A stretch of DNA of 64,000 nt, from contig NZ_JAHLEF010000010.1 in assembly GCF_018861755.1 (NCBI RefSeq), positions 62,001 through 126,000 of the forward strand, read 5' to 3'. The stretch comes from Clostridium sp. CF012. Lineage in GTDB: Bacteria; Bacillota; Clostridia; Clostridiales; Clostridiaceae. Below the pieces are notes generated by a model. The model did not search any database and was not told the origin of the DNA. It saw nothing but the letters and a program-made list of their open reading frames with translations. The position numbers and the translations under genes are program-made. Below, piece after piece: positions 17,878 to 27,107 of the stretch (position 1 is the stretch's first letter; each line of letters begins with the position of its first letter).

Positions 17878-18125
17878 ATTTAGCTGAATAAGTTATATGA
17901 AAAAATGTATTAATCTACCGCTTTACCTTACAATTTATTTCTGTTAGAATGATAGTATATATTGAAATTAATTTATAAGTAATCTAGTGATTTAAATTGG
18001 ATAGTATTTATAATAGTATAATGGTTTTTACTTTTAAAAATAATTTGAAATACTATAAATATAGTGTAAGTAATTAAATTTTCTATAATAAGACCAAACG
18101 GAGTAAGTGAGAAGGAGTTGATATA

Positions 18126-18425
18126 ATGAATAATGAAGATAAAATATTAAAGATATTAGGACAGATTCAAGGTGATATGCAATTAGTCAAAATCCAGCTT
18201 AAAGAACATGGTGAAATGCTTAATTCACTAAAAGTCGCGTCAGAATTTCACAAAGCGGATATAGATAATTTAACGCATGAAGTTGTAAATATGTCTGGTG
18301 AACTTAAGGCTGAAATAAAAGAAACTAATTTAAAAATAGATACAATTGCTAAGGACTTAAGTTTTGTAGAACTTGCTACAGGAAAGAATATAACAGATAT
18401 TGCATATCTAAAATATGCAAAATAG
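18126..18425 (+). CDS. Coiled-coil small protein
   Basis: A 99-residue protein, almost entirely heptad-like helix (ILKILGQIQGDMQLVKIQLK; GELKAEIKETNLKIDTIAKD), without membrane segment or signal. Such short coiled-coil proteins are common in clostridia without known function. GAGAAGGAG lies upstream of the ATG and a terminator follows. Confidence 0.7.
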   Translation: MNNEDKILKILGQIQGDMQLVKIQLKEHGEMLNSLKVASEFHKADIDNLTHEVVNMSGELKAEIKETNLKIDTIAKDLSFVELATGKNITDIAYLKYAK

Positions 18426-18437
18426 TAAATGAAATAT

Positions 18438-18468
18438 GAAGACACTTATGTAGGTGTCTTTTTTTATT
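18438..18468 (+). terminator. Terminator after the coiled-coil gene
   Basis: AAGACAC (18439-18445) pairs with GTGTCTT (18454-18460), followed by TTTTTATTTC. Confidence 0.8.
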
Positions 18469-18625
18469 TCGCTGTTTTTTTTGTGCGCCTAGTATGAGCT
18501 AATAATTTTAATCACGTGGTGGGTTTGATTAAATAAAATAGTACTTGTTCTTATTTTATTTAAATAAGAAGTATGGTAAAATATCGTTAGATATTTTACA
18601 AATAATTCATTTAGGGGGACAACAG

Positions 18626-19672
18626 ATGATAAAAAAAATATTAGCTCTGGGACTGTGTATGATCTTAATCATACCAATGGTTGCATGCACAAAACAAGAT
18701 CAGAAGATTGACAAAAAAGCTATTAAAATGGATACAGTTATGCATTTAATAGCTTACGGTTCTAAGGCTGAAAAAGCAATAGAGGCGGCTTATACTAGAG
18801 TAGATGAAATTGAACAGATGGCAAGTTCCTCAATTAGTACCAGTGATGTTAATAAAATCAATAATGCTGCAGGAAAAGACTATGTAAAGGTACATCCTGA
18901 GATTATTAAGATTATAAAAACCTCACTAGAATACTCTAAAATTACAGATGGATACTTCGATATAACAGTAAGTCCACTTATAAAGCTTTGGGGAATTGGT
19001 ACAAAGGATGAGAGGGTTCCAACTGCTTCTGAAATCAAAGAAAAACTAGCAGTTGTAAATTATAAGGACATCAGCATAAATGAGTCAAATAGCAGTGTTA
19101 AGCTAATGAAACCAGGTATGTCTATAGATCTTGGAGGCGTTGCTAAGGGATTCACTGCAGATGAGGTTGTAAAAGTTTTTAAAAAATATAAAATTAAGAG
19201 CGCCATTATAAATCTTGGTGGAAGTTCTATATATACATTGGGTGAAAAGCCTGATAAGACATTATGGTCCATTGGAGTTCAACATCCAAGAAAAGAAAGG
19301 AATGTTGCATATACTGGTATAATTAAGATGTCTCAAAATGCACTTTCTACATCTGGGGATTATGAAAGATTTTTTATAAAAGATGGAAAGCGCTATCATC
19401 ATATATTGAATCCATATACTGGGTACCCAGCAGATGCTGGAGTTATGAGCGATACCATAATTATAGACAGTAGTAATCCTGATTGTAATATGCTTGCAGA
19501 CATTCTTACTAAAGTTACTTTTGTATCTGGGGTAGATAAAGGATTGAAAATTATTGATAGTATTCCCGGTGTCTCGTGCCTGGTGGTAACTACAGACAAT
19601 AAAGTTTATAAATCATCAAAGTGGAAGACTCAATTGGAAAATTTAGATTCTGATTTTAAAATGGCAAATTAA
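18626..19672 (+). CDS. apbE: FAD:protein FMN transferase (ApbE), lipoprotein
   Basis: Attaches FMN covalently to threonine of target flavoproteins (for example Rnf or Nqr subunits) on the outer face of the membrane. About 348 residues: a lipoprotein signal with lipobox MVAC (Cys21), MDTVMHL near 37, a YFDITVSPLIKLWGIG block near 116, DLGGVAKGFTAD near 172, and GYPADAGVMSDT near 270. ATG 18626 follows TTAGGGGGAC; a longer frame to 18545 has no ribosome site and would bury the signal peptide. Its substrate proteins are not in the window. Confidence 0.93.
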   Translation: MIKKILALGLCMILIIPMVACTKQDQKIDKKAIKMDTVMHLIAYGSKAEKAIEAAYTRVDEIEQMASSSISTSDVNKINNAAGKDYVKVHPEIIKIIKTSLEYSKITDGYFDITVSPLIKLWGIGTKDERVPTASEIKEKLAVVNYKDISINESNSSVKLMKPGMSIDLGGVAKGFTADEVVKVFKKYKIKSAIINLGGSSIYTLGEKPDKTLWSIGVQHPRKERNVAYTGIIKMSQNALSTSGDYERFFIKDGKRYHHILNPYTGYPADAGVMSDTIIIDSSNPDCNMLADILTKVTFVSGVDKGLKIIDSIPGVSCLVVTTDNKVYKSSKWKTQLENLDSDFKMAN

Positions 19673-19827
19673 CTCTTAGAGCCGCTATTTCTATAGTTAG
19701 GCTATTGATATGATTTGTTAGTTCTCTGTTTATTTCCTTAGTTCTGCATATTTTCACCTTCATGATTATAATTTGTTATACAAAATAAATTCAATATTAA
19801 AAATATTGAGAATAGATCGATAAATCC
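19673..19827. other. Intergenic sequence with a 20-bp segment repeated at 53.1 kb
   Basis: TTTCACCTTCATGATTATAA at 19752-19771 recurs exactly at 53116-53135, with further similarity just upstream (TCT-CAT). No gene is seen. Confidence 0.5.
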
Positions 19828-19856
19828 TTGACAAATGGAAAAATATATAATATAAT
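19828..19856 (+). promoter_or_regulatory. Consensus sigma-A promoter without a downstream gene
   Basis: TTGACA (19828-19833), 17 bp, TATAAT (19851-19856). A purine-rich GAGGGGGAT (19875-19883) follows, but the nearest frame (ATG 19889) has only seven codons. Confidence 0.8.
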
Positions 19857-19861
19857 GTAAA

Positions 19862-20292
19862 TAATGAGAAACATGAGGGGGATATGTAATGATTATGTTG
19901 AGTCTAGTCTAATAAGTTTAAAATCTAATAATAAAAAATCTTAGCGCAGTACTTATAACCACCGTTATATTAAGTATATTTGTGGTGCAATAAAATATTT
20001 AATTGCATACTAAAATTTAAATATATTTAGGGTTATATGATTTAGATTTTTTAGATTTTAATTATATAGATAAGGAACAACATCAATTACAAACCTTTAA
20101 TTTTCATTAATATTAAGTGAGTGTTTTATAGACTATGTTTTAGTTAAATAAACACATATGGCTATATAATTATTGTAGAGTTGTTGATAGGGGCTTTTAT
20201 ATGCTTTTATGAAGACAAGTACAAAATTAGTCAAACACACTTTATAATAATTTGAAGTTTAGGCTGCGTTGTCTTTGATAACACAGCTTTTT
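19862..20292 (+). ncRNA. Candidate non-coding RNA or decayed small-gene transcript
   Basis: Bounded by the perfect promoter above and the terminator at 20263. It contains a ribosome-site-like GAGGGGGAT followed by MIMLSLV and stop, and further on a start-less stretch reading LSAVLITTVILSIFVVQ before TAA near 19990, which suggests a decayed small hydrophobic peptide gene. No intact gene, so either a small RNA or a dead gene with a live promoter. Confidence 0.4.
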
Positions 20293-20298
20293 ATTTTT
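20263..20298 (+). terminator. Terminator of the gene-less transcription unit
   Basis: GCTGCGTTGTC (20263-20273) pairs with GATAACACAGC (20277-20287) with two G-U pairs, followed by TTTTTATTTTT. Confidence 0.8.
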
Positions 20299-20368
20299 AG
20301 TGTTTATGTTAAGCCAATAGGCAGAGATGCTTAATAGGCATATTTAACATAGGTACTATGAATTCTTA

Positions 20369-20412
20369 GGGATGTAGATGAATGAATGTTCATCTATGTC
20401 CCTAATTTTTTT
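20369..20412 (+). terminator. Second terminator-like hairpin
   Basis: GGGATGTAGATGAA (20369-20382) pairs with TTCATCTATGTCCC (20389-20402), one G-U pair, followed by TAATTTTTTTAT. Confidence 0.75.
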
Positions 20413-20437
20413 ATCAATAAACAAGGTGAAAAATATT

Positions 20438-20510
20438 GGGGACGGTTAACAATTAAATGAAGTTTCTATGAAAAATAGGAAGGGACGGTTAATAAATTTA
20501 TGAAGTTTAC
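20438..20510. repeat. GGGGACGG-type repeat, two tandem units
   Basis: GGGGACGGTTAACAATTAAA at 20438 and a related unit GGGACGGTTAATAAATTTAT at 20482; both continue into TGAAGTTT. The unit length is about 43 bp. The same core occurs at 22000-22094 and 26975-27037. Confidence 0.7.
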
Positions 20511-20563
20511 AAATTAAGACTTATCAGTTAATTTTAAATTCAATTATGAAAAGGGGAAATATA

Positions 20564-21997
20564 ATGGAAATGAAAAATCAAATAGTAAAAAACCTAGATA
20601 AGGTACTCAATGAATATGCGGTAAAAAACTATATTCCAGGCCTGGCAGTAGGTGTAGTTTATGATAATGAAGTTATTTATACAAAAGGCTTTGGTGTGAA
20701 AAATATTGAGACTAAAGAACCAATAAATGAGTACTCACTATTTCACATGGCATCAGTATCAAAGACTTTCGTAGCTACAGGAATAATGCAGTTAGTGGAG
20801 CAAGGTAAAATTAAGTTAGACTCACACTTGATAGAATATTTACCTTATTTTGAGCTTAAAGATGATAGATACAAGAAAATTACTATTCGGCAGATGTTAA
20901 GCCATATTTCAGGTATGCCAGATGAAGAGGACTATGAGTGGGATAAGCCTCAGTATGATGAAGGGGCATTAGAAAGATATGTTAGAAGCTTAAAAGATAA
21001 AGAATTAATGTGGGAACCAGGAGAAAAATTTGCTTACAGCAACATTGCTTTTGAAATATTAGGAGATGTTATTGAAAAGGTTTCTGGAGTATCTTTTGAA
21101 GATTATATGAAAGAAAATATTCTAGATGTACTTAAAATGAAAGAAAGTAACTTTTTAAAGCCATTAGTTTCAAAAGAACTACTTACAACACCTCATATTC
21201 TAGGCACTGAAAATCCCTATGGAGCAAAGGTAAGTGAGATTTTTCCTTATAATCGTGCACATGGACCAAGCTCTACCCTATGCTCTAATGTAGTGGAACT
21301 GTGTAATTATGCAATTGCTAATATGAATGAAGGAAGATTTGAAAAAGCTAAGATATTAGAAGCTAATAGCTATGAAGAACTTTGGAAACATCAGGCAGTT
21401 ACAGGGTGGGATGGATACACTTCAAAAGTTGGATTGGCATGGTTCTTAGGAGAATATAAAGGGGTTAAGATTAAGTCTCATAGTGGAATAGATACAGGGT
21501 TTAGAAGTAATTTAATCACTTTACCAGAGAGAGGAATATCAATTGCTATTATGACTAATTCAGATTATACGTCTTTAAATAATCTATGCACAAATATTTT
21601 GGATATAGTCTTAGGAGATAAAATTGACAGTATAAAGGAATCCTTTGCGCATCATATGGCAAAAACAATGGTTAACGATGGTTATGAAATGGCAGTAAAA
21701 GAATATAAAAAAATAAAAGAAAATTCTATTGAAAAGTATTTTGTTAATGAGGGTGAGTTAAATATACTTGCTTATGCATTATTAGAATATAACAATATTA
21801 AAGCTATTGAATTACTGAAAATCTCAACTATAGTATTCCCAGAATCATCTAACCTTTATGATAGTTTGGGAGAAATATATTTAATTAATGGTGATAAGGA
21901 TTTAGCTTTAGAAAGTTATAAGAAATCAGTGGAGTTAAATCCTAAGAATATAAGGGGGAAGAAAATATTAGAAAAATTAATCAGTGAGAGTAAATAA
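20564..21997 (+). CDS. Serine hydrolase of the class C beta-lactamase/PBP fold with C-terminal TPR
   Basis: About 477 residues, no signal peptide, so cytosolic. Motifs: S-V-S-K at 64-67 (nucleophile and lysine), tyrosine motif AYSN near 155-158, and HSG near 309 in place of KTG. Residues ~1-360 are the beta-lactamase fold; the last ~100 contain TPR-like helices (SSNLYDSLGEIYLINGDKDL; ALESYKKSVELNPKN). Such proteins act as esterases, D-aminopeptidases or peptidases more often than true beta-lactamases. ATG 20564 follows AAAAGGGGAA; an in-frame ATG at 20546 lacks a site. It opens the accessory cluster and is followed by a repeat element. Confidence 0.88.
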   Translation: MEMKNQIVKNLDKVLNEYAVKNYIPGLAVGVVYDNEVIYTKGFGVKNIETKEPINEYSLFHMASVSKTFVATGIMQLVEQGKIKLDSHLIEYLPYFELKDDRYKKITIRQMLSHISGMPDEEDYEWDKPQYDEGALERYVRSLKDKELMWEPGEKFAYSNIAFEILGDVIEKVSGVSFEDYMKENILDVLKMKESNFLKPLVSKELLTTPHILGTENPYGAKVSEIFPYNRAHGPSSTLCSNVVELCNYAIANMNEGRFEKAKILEANSYEELWKHQAVTGWDGYTSKVGLAWFLGEYKGVKIKSHSGIDTGFRSNLITLPERGISIAIMTNSDYTSLNNLCTNILDIVLGDKIDSIKESFAHHMAKTMVNDGYEMAVKEYKKIKENSIEKYFVNEGELNILAYALLEYNNIKAIELLKISTIVFPESSNLYDSLGEIYLINGDKDLALESYKKSVELNPKNIRGKKILEKLISESK

Positions 21998-21999
21998 CT

Positions 22000-22094
22000 G
22001 GGGACGGTTAACAACTTTATTATGTTTTAGTTAAGGGACGGTTCTGAAAGTTATAAACTTTGTAAATAAATATAATAAGTTGTTAACCGTCCCC
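22000..22094. repeat. 95-bp element with perfect 18-bp terminal inverted repeats
   Basis: GGGGACGGTTAACAACTT at 22000-22017 is the exact reverse complement of 22077-22094; an internal GGGACGGTTCT lies at 22035. It has no coding capacity and sits three bases after a stop codon. It resembles the REP/MITE-like elements mobilised in trans by IS200-like (RAYT) transposases; no transposase is in the window. Confidence 0.8.
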
Positions 22095-22135
22095 ACTGAA
22101 AACAGGAAAATAGGAAAGAAAATGGGGGGATATAA

Positions 22136-25100
22136 ATGCAAGATTTAAAATTAGTAGAATACAACAATTCTTATGCAAAAGCTATTGCAGATATGTGGAG
22201 AAAAAGTTCGGAAGGGTGGAATGGAAATTGGGCTACGGAAACAGAGGAAAGTGTTTTGAAATCACATGAAAGTAGTACAGATTTAAACACTTATTTAGCA
22301 GTTAAGGGGGAGGAAATAGTAGGATATTGTGGACTATCTAAATATGAGTATGATGATAACACACTTTATGTAAGACTATTAAATGTAAGATACGACCTTC
22401 ACGGTACGGGAATTGGAAGAACCTTAGTATGTAAATCTATAGAAAGAACTACTGAACTTGCATGGCCAAGAATTGACCTTTATACATGGCCGGGTAATAC
22501 AAAATCACTTCCACTTTATAAAAGATGTGGGTTCTTTTTAGAAAAAAGAGATGATTCAACACATTTAATGAATTTTATACCGGGAGTAGTAAATGGGTTA
22601 GCATTTAAAGAGTATTTTGAAAATGCTGATTGGTACAAGGACTTAAAAAGAACTATAAATATGGAGCCAGATGGCATAGAGGAAAATGGGCTTATTTATT
22701 ATGAATACCTCTGGGAAAAAGAAGGAAAAATCTTAAGAGTACAGTTTGAAAATAAAAGTCGTGGTATTACATTAATTGAATGCTCGGATTATCTAATAAA
22801 GGCTAATATGGATGATCAAAAGCTTATATTAGGTGGGAAGTATAAGATTAAATATGAAGTTATTAATAAATCTAAAAAGCCTTTGAACATTAAAGTAAAG
22901 GGCAGAGATGATAAAAATATAAAATATTCATTTAGTGCAGAAGTTGAAGTAATAGATAAAGAAATTATTGAAGGTGAATTTTTAGTTAATGAACCTGAAA
23001 AAAAGGTTGGTCAATTTAGCACTTATCCATCAGTAGTATCGGAGATCTTAATAAATGATATGAAAGTAGAATTTAAAATAGGTGTAGATGCTCAGTATCC
23101 AGGGAGTTTATCACTAAAGGTTCCAAGAAAAGAATGTTATAAAAATCTAAATTCAGTTATGTATTTAGATATAAAAAATAATTATAAACAAGCTGTTACA
23201 TTTGAATTAGAGCTTGTGGAAAATAAGGATATTAAATTTATAAATAAAAGTTTAAGTATCCCTATGGTGGACAGTGAAAGAAAATCTGTAAAGCTCCAGT
23301 ATATTTTAAATAAATTTAATTTCTATAATGAAGTAGTTCAGGTAAAAGCAAAGCTTGAAAATGGAAGTGAAGTAGTATTTAAAAAAGAAATAACATCAGC
23401 ATTAAAAGGTAAAGAGGGAAGATTTGGTGGAAAAACGGAGGAATTCTATATAGCTATCAATGGAGTGTATTCAGCAAAGCTAAATGAAGAAAATAAAATA
23501 TCAATACAAGCATTTGGAATACATGAGAGAGGTAGTAATATATGTTATCCAATCCTAGGAAGACCTTTTTCAGAAGAATTTTCAAATGCAAGTCCCAAGA
23601 AGATAGAACATTATGAGGAAAATGAAAAAATAGTATTAAAAACAACCTTTGTATCTGAAACTTATAAAAATATAAGGATAGAGTCTATATTAAAACTTTC
23701 TCAAAATGGAATAGCAGAGCATCATTATGAAGTTTGTAATGATGGAATGGATGAAACAATTAGTGAAATTTGTTTATCTCAGAATTTATTTATGAAACTT
23801 ACTAAGGCTATTTTGCCACTAAAAGGTAAGTTTATTGAAAGTACAGATTCTAGCTCTGAATGGATAGAAGATTTTAATTTAGATGATTTAACGGAAAACT
23901 GGATATATGCCAGAAATACTGGAGAGAGCCTGGGATTATGTTGGAATAGTGAGCTGCAAGCTAAATCAAACGGGTGGGAGATAGTATTTGAACATGAACT
24001 TGGGAAAATGAAAGCTAAAGAGAAAAGGGTTACAAAACCTGTATTTATGGCATTAGATACTTTTAGAGATTGGAAAGCTTTTAGAGATTTTGCTTTAGAG
24101 AAAAGTGATACAAATAATTTAGTCCTAAGCAATTCACTTGGAATGATGGTTAATGATGGTAATCCTTTTGTTAAAGAAAATTTCACCGTAAAAATTTCTC
24201 AGTATGAAGCTTGTTGTTTAGATGGTGAATATTCTATAAGCTCTAAAAATAAGAACTTTGAGAAAATCAGTAATAGCGTAAGTAAGGAAGATAAAACTTT
24301 TGTAACAGAATTTACACCTTCTTTAAGCCAGGCTACTGATAGGGATATTTTAAATTTAGAAATAGATACTGATAATATTTATTCAGAAGAAAATAAAATG
24401 ATATTTAATATTAAAAATAATTTTTGTGAATCAAAAATAATTGAAGAGCAAGGCCATAGAGTATATTCCGTTAGCAACGGTGTTATGGAAATTAAAGCAT
24501 GCGATACTTTTAGCCATGTACTATATTCTTTAAAATACAATAATCATGAATGGCTTGAAAATTCTTTTCCAACACCAAGACCAAAATCATGGTTTAATCC
24601 ATGGTTTGGAGGAATAGGTACACTTCCAGAAGATTTAAGCTTTAGATCAGTTTTAGAAGAAAATATACAAGCTGATTTTGTAAGCATTGAAGATAATTTT
24701 AAAAATAAATGGCAAGGTATTAAAGTAAAACTTCATGTAAAAAACAATGAGTACTATAAAGGCTTAGATGTAAATCAATATTATTTAATGCTACCTGGAG
24801 TACCGGTATTATGCCATACAGCAGAAATAGTTCAAAATACAGGCAAGCTTATAAATTATGAATCATTTGAAAGCTTATCATTCTTTAATTTTGATGAAAA
24901 CCCTAAGAATAATTGGGTGAAACTAAAGAATTTAAAAGGAACCTTTGACAAATACAAAGTAGGTGGAGAAGGTATGGACATTTTAGCAACTTCTTCACTA
25001 TTATATGGAACTAACAATCTAAAAGATAAGATACAACTTTATTCAAACCAGGATGAATCAAGAAACTATGGATTTGTAAATTTAAATGACACTGCAGCTT

Positions 25101-25225
25101 TAAATTCAAGACGTATAACTTTAGAGGATGGGTCGGTAAGGTTTACGTCACCAGATTTTTATATATTTACTGAGGAGTATATAGAAGATGAACTTTTAAA
25201 GGATTTAAGGAATATTAAATTTTAG
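22136..25225 (+). CDS. GNAT acetyltransferase fused to a large beta-rich module
   Basis: A 1029-residue protein without signal peptide or membrane helix. Residues ~1-150 are a GNAT domain (acetyl-CoA motif LHGTGIGRTLVCKSIE near 96, LPLYKRCGFF near 124). After it comes ~880 residues rich in beta-strand patterns: Ig-like stretches near 230-430 (KYKIKYEVINKSKKPLNIKV), then segments that read like a galactose-mutarotase-like beta-sandwich (..VYSVSNGVMEIKACDTFSHV.. near 780; ..RPKSWFNPWFGGIG.. near 820). I do not recognise this fusion. Start ATG follows GGGGGGAT. The substrate is unknown; acetylation of a sugar-like ligand is one possibility. Confidence 0.75.
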   Translation: MQDLKLVEYNNSYAKAIADMWRKSSEGWNGNWATETEESVLKSHESSTDLNTYLAVKGEEIVGYCGLSKYEYDDNTLYVRLLNVRYDLHGTGIGRTLVCKSIERTTELAWPRIDLYTWPGNTKSLPLYKRCGFFLEKRDDSTHLMNFIPGVVNGLAFKEYFENADWYKDLKRTINMEPDGIEENGLIYYEYLWEKEGKILRVQFENKSRGITLIECSDYLIKANMDDQKLILGGKYKIKYEVINKSKKPLNIKVKGRDDKNIKYSFSAEVEVIDKEIIEGEFLVNEPEKKVGQFSTYPSVVSEILINDMKVEFKIGVDAQYPGSLSLKVPRKECYKNLNSVMYLDIKNNYKQAVTFELELVENKDIKFINKSLSIPMVDSERKSVKLQYILNKFNFYNEVVQVKAKLENGSEVVFKKEITSALKGKEGRFGGKTEEFYIAINGVYSAKLNEENKISIQAFGIHERGSNICYPILGRPFSEEFSNASPKKIEHYEENEKIVLKTTFVSETYKNIRIESILKLSQNGIAEHHYEVCNDGMDETISEICLSQNLFMKLTKAILPLKGKFIESTDSSSEWIEDFNLDDLTENWIYARNTGESLGLCWNSELQAKSNGWEIVFEHELGKMKAKEKRVTKPVFMALDTFRDWKAFRDFALEKSDTNNLVLSNSLGMMVNDGNPFVKENFTVKISQYEACCLDGEYSISSKNKNFEKISNSVSKEDKTFVTEFTPSLSQATDRDILNLEIDTDNIYSEENKMIFNIKNNFCESKIIEEQGHRVYSVSNGVMEIKACDTFSHVLYSLKYNNHEWLENSFPTPRPKSWFNPWFGGIGTLPEDLSFRSVLEENIQADFVSIEDNFKNKWQGIKVKLHVKNNEYYKGLDVNQYYLMLPGVPVLCHTAEIVQNTGKLINYESFESLSFFNFDENPKNNWVKLKNLKGTFDKYKVGGEGMDILATSSLLYGTNNLKDKIQLYSNQDESRNYGFVNLNDTAALNSRRITLEDGSVRFTSPDFYIFTEEYIEDELLKDLRNIKF

Positions 25226-25248
25226 GGATATAAAGGGAGGGTAATATT

Positions 25249-25998
25249 ATGTATACAAAAACGGAAATTCTACAAATTGCGAAAGAACAGTTAGCGCTGG
25301 ACTATGATTGCCAAGTATCTGATTTTCAAAAAGAAAAAAATACGATAGTTGAAAATAAGCTTCTTGAGGGCAGACGTATTTATGATCATGATGGATGCTT
25401 TTTAAAGCTACTCTGTTTTGGGGGCAAAGCAATTATCAGTACATCACCTATGATGATGCCTTGGTGTGAAGAAAAAATGATAAATAGAGATGTATGGATT
25501 TTTGAATATCCAAAACTGCGAGCAATGGATAAAAAATTGAATGAATTTGGACATGAAATAGCAGATATTCACCAGTACTATCTGCCAAATCCTGATATGA
25601 CGAGTGTAGAACCTATTACCAATGTAAAATGGTATGAGTCTGAAGAGATTTTGCAGTTTGAGGATGATGATAGATTTGGAGAAGCGTTTGCTTGTGATGA
25701 AAACCATCCAGATGTGCTTGCAGTTGCCGCCTTTGACGGGGATAACATAATGGGTATGGCTGGTGCTAGCGCGGATAGCAAAACTATGTGGCAAATTGGT
25801 ATTGATGTGCTGCCTGAGTACCGTGGCCGTGGTATAGGAACAAAATTAACTATACTTTTAAAGAATGAAATTTTAAAGAGGGGTAAAGTACCCTTTTACG
25901 GCACCGTGCAATCCCATTTTCAATCACAGAATATTGCTATAAATGCTGGGTTTTTCCCAGCATGGGCAGAACTTTATTCGGAAAGTAAAGAAGAGTAA
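25249..25998 (+). CDS. GNAT acetyltransferase
   Basis: A 249-residue protein. The C-terminal half is a GNAT domain: DVLPEYRGRGIGTKLTILLK near 185 is motif A, and FYGTVQSHFQSQNIAINAGF the final strand-helix. The N-terminal ~120 residues have no clear motif and may be a degenerate partner domain. 23 bp behind the fusion gene with AGGGAGGG upstream, so probably cotranscribed. Substrate unknown. Confidence 0.85.
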   Translation: MYTKTEILQIAKEQLALDYDCQVSDFQKEKNTIVENKLLEGRRIYDHDGCFLKLLCFGGKAIISTSPMMMPWCEEKMINRDVWIFEYPKLRAMDKKLNEFGHEIADIHQYYLPNPDMTSVEPITNVKWYESEEILQFEDDDRFGEAFACDENHPDVLAVAAFDGDNIMGMAGASADSKTMWQIGIDVLPEYRGRGIGTKLTILLKNEILKRGKVPFYGTVQSHFQSQNIAINAGFFPAWAELYSESKEE

Positions 25999-26094
25999 GA
26001 ACATTAAAGAGAGTGTAAAAAAACTTTTCCTAATTTAAATATAAATAATAAGTCGCACTGGTAATTTAGTGACTTATTAGAAAAGAGGATAATA

Positions 26095-26664
26095 ATGAAA
26101 TATTTAAAAAAATTAATCGGTGAAAAATGTTATCTGGCACAAATGGTTTATGATGACCATGAAAAATTTGCAGAATGGTTTACAGACATGAATACAGCTA
26201 TTGGGCTTGGAGATGCAGCAGGCAACTATTCTATTGAAAGTACTAAAGAATTTTTCGGAAAACATTATAGTAGCCAAGCTAATCATTTTTCAATAGTTGA
26301 TTTAAAAGAAGATAAGCTAATTGGGTTTTGCTGGCTTAAAGAAGTATGCGCTATAGATAGATCAACGGAATTAGCTATTTTAATAGGTAATGAGAACTTC
26401 AGATGTAAAGGTTACGGGGTTGAAACAATGCAGCTTATTGTAGATTATTGTTTTAATATATTAAACCTCCATAATGTGATGGTGGTTGTTTATTCTCATA
26501 ATGATAAAGCAATACAAATGTATAACAAAGTTGGATTCAAGGAATTCGGAAGAAGACGTGAATCTCATTTTATAGGTGGAAAGGTTTATGATGAAGTGTA
26601 TATGGATATTTTACCTGAAGATTATAAAGGGAAATCAATTACTGATGTATATTTTTTAAGATAG
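26095..26664 (+). CDS. GNAT acetyltransferase, RimJ/RimL-like
   Basis: A 189-residue single-domain GNAT protein: ELAILIGNENFRCKGYGVET near 98 (motif A with R-x-K-G-x-G) and NDKAIQMYNKVGFKEFGRRR near 137 (motif B). This arrangement is typical of the RimJ/RimL group, which acetylates protein N-termini or small amines. ATG follows AAAAGAGGAT. Confidence 0.88.
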   Translation: MKYLKKLIGEKCYLAQMVYDDHEKFAEWFTDMNTAIGLGDAAGNYSIESTKEFFGKHYSSQANHFSIVDLKEDKLIGFCWLKEVCAIDRSTELAILIGNENFRCKGYGVETMQLIVDYCFNILNLHNVMVVVYSHNDKAIQMYNKVGFKEFGRRRESHFIGGKVYDEVYMDILPEDYKGKSITDVYFLR

Positions 26665-26689
26665 CATGGTGGGGGTCCAATGGTATTAG

Positions 26690-26959
26690 GATTCTAGCTA
26701 TGGGGTTAATTTCATTGATTGGAATGAGGCATGAAATAGAGGGAAAATTAATGAATATAAGCATAAAAAAATTGCAACAAGACTTATTTATGGACACAGC
26801 AAAAATGTTGCATGGTTAGAGGATTTTTATATTCCGGAAGAATTTAGAGGGCTAGGTGTAGGCAAGGAAGCTATGGAGAAATTAGATGAACTTATGAGAG
26901 AAAAAGCGGTAATAACAATGTTTGTTGATGTATTGGGATTTCAATTTAAGAAGTATTAA
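26690..26959 (+). pseudogene. GNAT acetyltransferase remnant
   Basis: The 3' part reads VAWLEDFYIPEEFRGLGVGK and then EAMEKLDELMREKAV, an unmistakable GNAT motif A, but the upstream frame is broken by stops and shifts and the C-terminal part ends early (..FVDVLGFQFKKY). No intact start exists. It shows that the cluster once held another acetyltransferase. Confidence 0.75.
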
Positions 26960-26974
26960 AAAGTGTTAGAAAGT

Positions 26975-27037
26975 GGGGGACGGTTAATAAAATTAAAATG
27001 ATTTCAAAAATAATAGAAAAAGTTCTTAACTGCCCCC
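26975..27037. repeat. Imperfect GGGGACGG inverted-repeat element
   Basis: GGGGGACGGTTAATAA (26975-26990) faces TTCTTAACTGCCCCC (27023-27037), a partly decayed inverted repeat of the type at 22000. It lies between the GNAT remnant and the next GNAT gene. Confidence 0.65.
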
Positions 27038-27107
27038 ATTATTCACATAGGAGGAAAAACTATGTAGAAATAATGGGCAACTAAAAAATATAATTGGAGG
27101 CAAGTTT

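Noticed and set aside
20564-21997. True secreted class C beta-lactamase
   Set aside because: There is no signal peptide, the third motif is HSG and a TPR tail is present; a cytosolic esterase or peptidase is more likely.
23779-24186. 135-codon minus-strand frame inside the GNAT fusion gene
   Set aside because: Antisense shadow of a continuous 1029-codon gene; no start signal and no recognisable motif.
26665-27107. A possible further intact GNAT gene between 26.7 and 27.0 kb
   Set aside because: The GNAT motif is clear only in the 3' part; stops and shifts break the upstream frame and the end is truncated, so it is listed as a remnant.
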